This document shows positions 56,608-64,000 of a stretch of DNA of 64,000 nt, piece after piece. Every line of letters starts with the position of its first letter. Position 1 is the stretch's first letter. The notes beneath the pieces are model-generated. The model saw only the letters and a program-made list of their open reading frames with translations, was not told where the DNA came from and made no database searches. Made by a program: the position numbers and the translations under genes. This DNA comes from Rehmannia glutinosa (taxonomy: Eukaryota; Streptophyta; Magnoliopsida; Lamiales; Orobanchaceae): positions 51,012,680 through 51,076,679 of the forward strand of contig CM071935.1 in assembly GCA_016081115.2 (NCBI GenBank). The letters are read 5' to 3'.

Positions 56608-57110
56608 TACCCAAAACAGCTGCTCTAATTGTTAAGGATGGCAAGAGAGCTGATGTCAAAGAGGTCATTGACCAAGAAGAAATAGCCCTGATTGTTAAAA
56701 GGTTTAACAAGTTCTTCAATAAGAACTACAAGAGAGGCAAGGGCGAATCCTCCCAGAAGACACTCAGCTCCCTCCAAGTCAAGGGAAGATAGGCCAACCA
56801 AGAGAACATATCATCAAAAAGTCAATATCAAAGGGTGACAATCCAAGAATGGAAAGAGCTCATCAAAAGGTTGAATATCTATCTTTGAACCGTAGGCAAC
56901 CAGGTCACTATGCCATTGATTGCCCATATCCTGTAGTCAACAAATACAGGAATGAAGAAGAAAGAAAGGTCTTGAGAGAAAGAAGACAAGAAAAGAAAAA
57001 GGCAATGTTGGTTGCAGAGATCCGAGACAAACAAGTCAAGAGACACAAATGATTCGAGAGAGTGAAGGCGACTACTCAAGTGATTCTCAAGAAGAAGCCT
57101 TGATCATTTG
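56608..57110 (+). pseudogene. Gag of A2, 3' part with lost zinc ligands
   Basis: Continues exactly where gag broke at 48012: PKTAALIVKDGKRADVKEV, EIALIVKRFNKFFNK. The zinc knuckle reads LNRRQPGHYAIDC (56849 onward); the first two Cys present in A1 (CWNC) are gone, so the finger could not bind zinc as written. Ends in ERRQEKKKAMLV as in A1. Confidence 0.85.
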
Positions 57111-60100
57111 ATGGCCAAGGAACAAGATCAACCTGACCAAGAAGATGAGGTACACTCTAACTCATCACACTCGTTCTAGTGATAGTGATGACACACACAC
57201 TTCATCACCCACTCGATCTTTATGATTCATTAGGCAAAATGATGAAAGATTTTGAACACATTAAATCCTCACACACACTACTAAATGAGGAAAACGACTG
57301 CTACTCAAAAGCCAAAACTCACGGTGACTAAGCGGTGAGTACTCTAAGTCAAATAGGCGATGAGAATGAAAGTTTAAAGACTGAAAATGCTAAGCTAATA
57401 GTAGAAATAGCTGCTATAGAAAAGAGGGAAAATGACCTCAAAATGTGATTGCCTCATTCACTAAGGCATCTAAATCATTGGATGATCTTATTATGAGTCA
57501 AAGAGAATGTGGAGACAAGACAAAGCTTAGGATTTAATTCCTCTGCTATGTCAAGCTCCAAAAGTGATTTTGGAAAAAGGATCTTCTAGCAATGAAGTAT
57601 CTCAAAAATCCAAAACTCCAAATGGTGCACACACATTTATCCCAAAGCACAATTACAAACAAACCGGCCTTGGTTATAAAGGAAAAGGAAAAAAATGCCG
57701 AGTTGAGTGTCTTTGAGAGGACAAGTGAGAAGAAATCCACCGAGTTCCTCAAAGAAACTCCAAACAGAAATACTCTGTAAAGAAGAAACAGAGCTACCAA
57801 AACCTCGGAAGTTCTATAAAAGAAATACATATGAAGGAATGGTAAAAATACCCAAGCCAAGCCGATTGGAATAATGTGAACTATCGGAAAAGACCTATGG
57901 AATATAAGCCAAAATGGCAAAGGCCTAGAACTCAAAAAGGCCATTCCAAAGGTATAAGAGCTTTCATCAAAGACACATATGCACCTAGGCACTACACTCG
58001 GAGATATCACAATTACCCAAAGAAGGCAATTGCTAAAACACATATACAGGCATACGAGACAAAAGAGACAATTTGTATGAACCTAGAATCCCCAAGCAAT
58101 TCGCCAAAATTAATTATGATTATGGCGATAGATGGCAACCCCATAGAGTCAAATCATTTGGCTATAGGTTGGTTGGATCATCTTACAATACTAACCCCTC
58201 AGACCTGGACAAATATGGTACCTAAAACTTAATTTCCTTGTTTGCAAGTTCAAGGAACAGTGAGTGCCAAGGAACCTGGTACATGGATAGTGGTCTGCAT
58301 TCCCGGACACATGACAGAAACAAGAAAAATCAAAAAATTCAAGGAAGTCAAAGGAGCAAAAGTCATATTTGGAGGAAATGAAGCTCCGGGAGAAATAAGA
58401 GGCATTGGATCCATCAAGAAAATGGATTAGAAATCACGGATGTTGCATATGTTGAAGGACTCAACTTCAACTTGCTAAGCATCGACCAACTCGTGACAAG
58501 GGTTATAATGTTGGATTTAACATGGGTATATGCCAAATCAAGGATCTTGAATCAAATGAAGTTGTGTTGCAAGGATGTAGACAAAAGAACATGTATGTCG
58601 TGGATTGGTCAACCGCAACACCCAAAGACTTTGTCTATTAGCAAAGAGCACAAAATTGAATCAAGTTGGATGTGGCACAAGAAGTTCTAGTCACCCGAAT
58701 TTCAAAACGATTAACAAGCTTGCGGAAGCAATCTTGTGGAAGGACTTCCGGACTCGATGTACAAGAAGGAGAGTATATATGATGCATGTCGGAAGGAAAA
58801 CAAATCAAATCATCATTCAAAGAAAAACATGTCCATCTTCAACAAGAATATTGCATCTGCTACATATGGATCTATTTGGTCCAGTTGAACCAACTAGCAT
58901 AAGTGGGAAGAAATACACCTTGGTGGTAGTAGATGACTACTCAAGATATACATGGACAATATTCATGTGTAAGAAGAAAGAAACTCTACGAAAACTACCA
59001 CAAAATTGATGAAGAGGATTCAAAATGAGAAGAGCCAAACCATTATCAAAATAAGATCGGCTGAGGAACCGAGTTTGTAAATGGTATAATAACTTAGTAT
59101 TGTATTGAAAATGGCATTGGTCATGAATTGTCTGCAGCAAGGACTCCACAAAGAGAATGGAATTGCGAAAGAATGAATAGAACTCTCAAAGAAGCGGCAA
59201 GGACCATGTTAGGCAAGCGGGGCTACCTAAAATATTTTGGGTCAAGCAATAAACACAACATGCTACACTCAAAATAGATGCATGATAAATAGACAAATGA
59301 CAAAGACTCCTATGAGATTTGGACAGGAGAAAACCAAATGTTGCATATTTTAGAATATTTGGATGTAAATGCTTCATCCATAACAATGGCAAAGATAATT
59401 TGAAGGCTTTTGATGCTAAAGTGATGAAGGTATCTTCTTGGGATACTCCAAAGCCTAAAGTACTCAACAAGAGGACTATGGTTACAGAGGAATCCATTCA
59501 TGTGGTGTTTGATGAGCCTAATGTAAATGGAGAAGACATTGAAGAGTCACCGATAAGTCAATCAACCAACCATGCGAGAAGAGTCCCTATCTTTGAAGCC
59601 AAGCCGGAATTATAAACCCGGATGAAGATGAGATAGTTGAGTCTCAAAAACAGTGGAAAATCTGCGGCTAAGTGATGACGAGAGAGCGATCAAAGCAACA
59701 TAGGCCGCAAGACGATCAATCCACCTAACTTACACCAACCTGATGTAAGATGGCTGAGAGACCATCCACTAGAACTAGTCATTGGAGATATAAGAGAAGG
59801 TGTTAAAACAAGATCCAGAACTCAACAAGAAGCTATGTTCACATGCTTTATCTCACAAATAGAGCCTAAAGATGTGTCACAAGCATTGAATGACACACAT
59901 TGGATTCAAGCTATGCAAGAAGAGCTGAATCAGTTTGAAAGAAATAAAGTATGGGAATTAGTTCAAAGACCCACCCATCAAAATGTTATTGGCACTAAAT
60001 GGGTGTTCAGAAACAAGATGAACGAGGAATGTTATGTGGTAAGAAACAAAGCAAGATTAGTAGCCAAAGGATATTGCCAAGAAGAAGGGATAGATTTTGA

Positions 60101-61381
60101 TGAAACATTTTCCCCTGTAGCAAGATTGGAAGCTATAAGGATGTTTCTTGCCTATGCGACTCACAAGAATTTTATTGTATATCGATGGATGTAAAGAGTG
60201 CATTCCTTAATGGTTTATTGGAAGAAGAAGTGTATGTTGAACAACCTCCGAGGATTTGAGCGAAGACTCTTGGAGATAAGGTATACAAACTCAAGAAAGC
60301 TCTATATGGATTGAAACAGGCACCCGAGCATGGTATGATACTTTGTCACAATTCCCGATCGAGAATGGATTCACAAAAGGCAAAGTGGATAGAACACTCT
60401 TCGAGAATTCAAGATGCGAAGAGTATATTGCTTGTTCAAATATATGTGGATGACATTATTTTTGGATCCACAAACAAAGAGTTGTGTGATAAATTTTCAA
60501 ACCTCATGCAAAGCAAATTCGAAATGAGCATGATGGGAGAGTCGACATTCTTCCTTGGACTCCAAGTAAAACAATGAAGGATGGAACCTTCATAAGTCGG
60601 ACAAAATACACCGAGATTTAATGAAGAAATTTGGTATGGAAGAGAAGTCTTCTGAAAATACCAATGAATACATCGATCAAAATGGATATGGATGCGGATG
60701 GCAAGCACAGTAGATCAAACAAGATACTGAGCACTTATTGGATCATTGCTTTATCTCACAAAGCGGCCGGACATCACCTTTCTTTGTAGGTGTATGTGCA
60801 AGATTTCAATCGCTTCCAAAAGAAAGCCACATGACTTGCAGCCCAAGAGAATCTTGAGATATTTGAAAGGAAGCCAAGAAGTTGGCTTATGGTATCCAAA
60901 GGAAGGTGGATTCAAGCTAATTGGCTATTCGGACTCGACTATCTTTGGATGTAGAGTTGACAGAAGAGCACATCGAGGCACATGTCAAATGCTTGAAACA
61001 AGCTAATTTCTGGTTTAGCAAAAAGCAAAATTCAATAGCCACCTCTACAAACAAGCAGAATACATAGGCTGCGGCACTGTTGTGCCCAAGTCCTATGGAT
61101 GAGACAATGAGATGAGAGACTATGAAGTTGAAGAAAAGGAAATTCCAATCATGTGTGATAACACAAGTGCAATTGCAATTACTCAAAATCTTGTATTGCA
61201 CTCAAGAACAAAGCATATCGATGTCAGGTATCACTTCATGAGAGATCATGTTGAAAAGAAGGACATCACCTTGGAATATATTTCAACCGATAAACAAATT
61301 GGTGACATATTCACAAAACTATTATGTGAGTCAAGATTTGAAGAACTCAAGCATGAGTTAGGGTTAATTGAGCTGAGCTGA
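57110..61381 (+). pseudogene. Gag C-terminus and pol of A2, heavily frameshifted
   Basis: Order as in A1: acidic and coiled-coil gag tail (57110-58230), protease region (GTWIVV/YMDSG at about 58270), integrase zinc domain and core (58670-59220; MDLFGPVEP, VDDYSRYTW), integrase C-terminus (59319-59615), reverse transcriptase (59835-60577; ARLVAKGYCQEEGIDFDETF, YVDD at 60443-60454, FFLGLQVKQ) and RNase H (60746-61381; CDNTSAIAITQN, TKHIDVRYHF, ending LGLIELS). More than ten single-base shifts and some stops. The 3' half of RNase H is open and intact. Confidence 0.88.
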
Positions 61382-61946
61382 CACTCAGAAGACTCAAAGA
61401 AAAGAAATGAAACACGAAAAGGGAAAAAGAGCTGAACTCTCAAATCGGCTAAGTGAATCACCATATCGGAAAGACAATTTGCATGCCGAGTTAGGTGACA
61501 AATTTGAGTCACTAGGAGAACTGTGAGAAGAAGAGTTAAATCGCTAAGGGATAAGTTTGAGTCATTTATGAGCAAAGGGACAAAAACGCAAATTGCGTTT
61601 TTACTAAGTGGGAATGTTTTTAAGAATGACGTCGATAATTATGACGTGTACAGGCAAAAGTGCAAGCGCACACCAAGCTTATGATTGGATATAAAGGCTT
61701 GCCGCATTAAATACAAGACATTAAATGCTAATCGGCGTGCAAAATCTAAGCCGTTGATTTCGATCACATTTCAAAAACCACCCGCACGCCCTTTCGGAAC
61801 CATACTTAAACCATTTTCGTCCGTTTCTCTCACACATTACCAAAACTATTCACTTCTCTCTCTCGAAGCAAAGGCAAAAACTCTCTCAAAAACCCTATCA
61901 ATCTTCAAATCACTTTCTAAGTTTCATTCAGGTGAAATACTGAAAA
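61382..61946 (+). promoter_or_regulatory. Leader between pol and ORF3 of A2
   Basis: No gene. Contains GGATATAAAGGC at 61687 (a TATA-like motif), AAGCCGTTGAT at about 61749, and a CT-rich leader (CGTCCGTTTCTCTCACAC, then CTCTCTCTCG). The CAAAAACCCTATCAATCTTCAA string comes shortly before the ORF3 ATG. The same order of motifs is in A1 at 27038-27407, so it is a conserved part of the family. Confidence 0.45.
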
Positions 61947-64000
61947 ATGGCATCCACTCATGATTTTGTCAAGCTAGGAAAGCAAATCCACACCGGTCTC
62001 TCTTGTGGATTTCGAGGGTATGGTCAAATAGGGTCCGATGACGCCCTCATAAAGAAGATCGCTGAAAAACTCGAAACGATCGGGCTAAAACCATTTCTCG
62101 ACGATGGACTTTCCGATGACCTATGTGGAAGAGATCGCATGCGATTCTACGTGAATGCCGAGATTCACGATGAGGGGATCAAATCCTCTCGTTCACGGGA
62201 AGGAGTTCATCATCACCGCCAAGGATTTGGCGAACACCGCCATTACTCATTCGGCGGAAGGAGCACCGAGAAATCAATGAAGCGATGTTGACTTGGCTGC
62301 TGCTTGGAAGGAAATAGCCAAGACCAACTATCTTTGAAAAGATAGTCTACACAAACTAACAAGAGGTCTGCTGAAGGAGGACTACCACAAATTGTTGGAC
62401 ATCGTTGCCAAATGCATAGACATCAAATTTGGCAGCTTTGACCAACTGTCCAAAGCGAAATTGACCGTATTGGCTGCGATCATTGAAGAAAAGAAAGTGA
62501 ACTGGCTGAGTTTGTCTACAGCAGACTCGCGAGAATGTAGGAACAAATCCTTCAAGGAGAATGGAGCATTTGGAGGATCCCGGGATACGATGCAGTGATT
62601 GGCCGGTGATGGAGGTAAAAGGAGTCCCTCTTCGACATGGAAAGGCGTTCCATGTAAACAAGAGGATGTTCGAGATCAAACATCTCTGCGCACAAAGAGA
62701 GCCTACGCTAAGAGAGCTGATACGAGTGAGGGGAATCACCGACCCTAAAGATACAACTTGTCTCCTCTCCACCAAAGAAGAAGGTTGCCCCCGCAGTGCT
62801 AAGAAGATCTACGCTCTGCGCAAAGAAAGAAAAACAAATTTGCTCCTCCCGCCCCTGCCCGGTAGAGTCACACCGCCTCCCGCAGCCGTGTCTCCCGCCC
62901 GCAGCCGCAGCAGAGAGAATGAATCCCAAATACCTTCTCCTCCGTCATTAAGAAGAGGAGAACGATAAGCCAAGACGGCCAGCTCCTCGAGAAGAAAACA
63001 ACAAAGACCCCCCCCGCCCAGACTCGGAAAAACCTTGTCGAACCGAAATCCCTCTGGTTCAAACAAGAAAGAAGGAGAAGAATTTTCAAGCGTTCCAAGC
63101 TTGAGAAGCGGCCGAGTCTCATCACTCACCGAAAGGATACCCGAGACTATTTGGAGAAGTAGAGTCTCTAGCGTGATTGATGAAACGGCCAAGTCTGCTG
63201 AGGCGATCAAGAGAGGTAACTCGATGATCCAACATGAAGACGAACAGTGAGAAACAAGGCACACCGAGACAACCAAATCATCTGTTGACGGGGTTGTTTC
63301 TCCACCTGCAATGCAGGGCTGCTTTGAAGGTGTCGGCGGCAAAAGTCTGCTACCTTCAATACACGGAAACGAGGGCCAGCAAGAAGATGATGAAGACGAT
63401 TTAATCATGCACTCTCCATTGTATCCGGACATCCAAAATCGTCGTGCAGCAAGTGGAGAAAATGGAAGCTAAGCCTATCCAGTGCGGTTTCAACATCCAT
63501 AGTTCATTCTTTGAGGAAGAAGAACTCTTGATTTCTTGAGGTGGACACAGTCTTTGCAAGCCCTTGACGAGGATAATTGCATAAATATACTTTGGAAATT
63601 CGAAAAGAAAATGAACGGGCTAAAGCGGTGAGACGCAGAGGCACGTGAGAAGGCCAAAGATCTGCCCTATCACCGGCACCACGCAAACATACACATCCTC
63701 ACCTTGACGTCCTATCGAGAAAGTGATGAGGACCTGGACCCTCTTCTTTGCCCGCGAAAGAGTTGCAAATGCAAGCAATGGAAGAATTCAGAATCCTTCA
63801 TGAGCAAAGAATGATGGAGGGACCAGGAGAGTCCTCCAAAACACAGCTGGAGATAGACCCAATGGGAGTGGTGCAGCATATTGCCACCGTTGTTGCTGCC
63901 ACCACTTCCCCAACTCACTCAGAAGAAGGAACTAAGGGAACTGGCGATGAAACTGGGATAGTGGGGACCCCAATCGAGCCAACCCCTAATGAAGGTGACT
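61947..64000 (+). pseudogene. ORF3 of A2, partial (window end)
   Basis: ATG at 61947 opens MASTHDFVKLGKQIHTG. Homology to A1 ORF3 continues through IAEKLETIGLKPFL, FYVNAEIHDEGIKSS, LDIVAKCIDIKFGSF, IIEEKKVNW, RLMEVKGVPLRHGKAFHVNK (62600-62660), a Pro/Lys/Arg-rich tract (62770-63060), a DETAKSAEAIK segment (63180-63215), EDDEDD and YPDIQN (63385-63440), and EGPGESSKTQLEIDP (63810-63865). Many frameshifts. The coiled-coil and RG-rich part would be outside the window. Conservation of this whole order in a second, differently damaged copy shows that ORF3 is a standard component of the family. Confidence 0.8.

Larger units (their letters stand above)
45654..64000 (+). mobile_element. Ty1-copia retrotransposon A2, SIRE-like, + strand, runs off the window
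   Basis: Second copy of the A1 family, inserted in the Tekay pol (left flank GTAGA). 5' LTR, primer site, gag, pol and ORF3 follow in order; the 3' LTR lies beyond 64000. The gag is interrupted by copia B (48018-56602 plus duplication). The reading is much more damaged than A1. Many differences from A1 are CAG/CTG replaced by CGA, TCG or CG, which suggests part of the damage is technical. Confidence 0.92.

Noticed and set aside
62809..63432. 207-residue - strand frame in A2
   Set aside because: It is the antisense of the A2 ORF3 basic and acidic segments, whose + strand homology to A1 is clear.

Overview
The window is nuclear DNA from a flowering plant, most likely a eudicot; I cannot name the species. 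Evidence: a 12-exon host gene with GT-AG introns and a plastid transit peptide, plus typical plant transposons (SIRE-type and other Ty1-copia, Athila-type and Tekay-type Ty3-gypsy, a FAR1-type Mutator element). All proteins were read by eye; no search was run.

Layout. (1) 475-9133, + strand: an apparently intact gene for the regulatory (small) subunit of acetohydroxyacid synthase, 484 residues with two ACT-domain halves. A Tourist-like MITE and an old LTR remnant lie in its introns. (2) 9.1-13.3 kb: AT-rich spacer with tandem repeats, a 22-bp minisatellite and an orphan signal-peptide exon. (3) 13.3-40.2 kb: a FAR1/MULE transposase pseudogene broken by a 19.5-kb SIRE-like copia element (A1, - strand, TSD TCAGT) and, 236 bp further on, by an Athila-like element (- strand) that runs into a 100-N assembly gap. 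A1 itself carries a non-autonomous Athila-derived element inside one LTR. (4) 40.2-45.65 kb: a 4.35-kb Tekay LTR plus the integrase/chromodomain end of its pol (- strand). (5) 45.65 kb to the window end: a second SIRE-like copy (A2, + strand) inserted in the Tekay pol; its gag is split by an 8.6-kb copia element (B, - strand, TSD AGCTG). This element is nearly open, with one nonsense codon and one frameshift in pol.

Most interesting content. Both SIRE-like copies carry, between pol and the 3' LTR and in sense, a third coding region of about 4.5 kb. It does not look like an envelope gene. It encodes a folded N-terminal domain resembling the plant-transposon-protein type, a Lys/Ala/Pro-rich histone-H1-like tract, acidic linkers, a coiled-coil region and an RG-rich tail. 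Its leader looks like a plant gene 5' region. Second, comparison of repeat copies shows a recurrent CAG/CTG to CGA/TCG/CG replacement confined to transposons. This resembles base-calling error at CHG-methylated cytosines more than mutation, so several apparent frameshifts may be artefacts.
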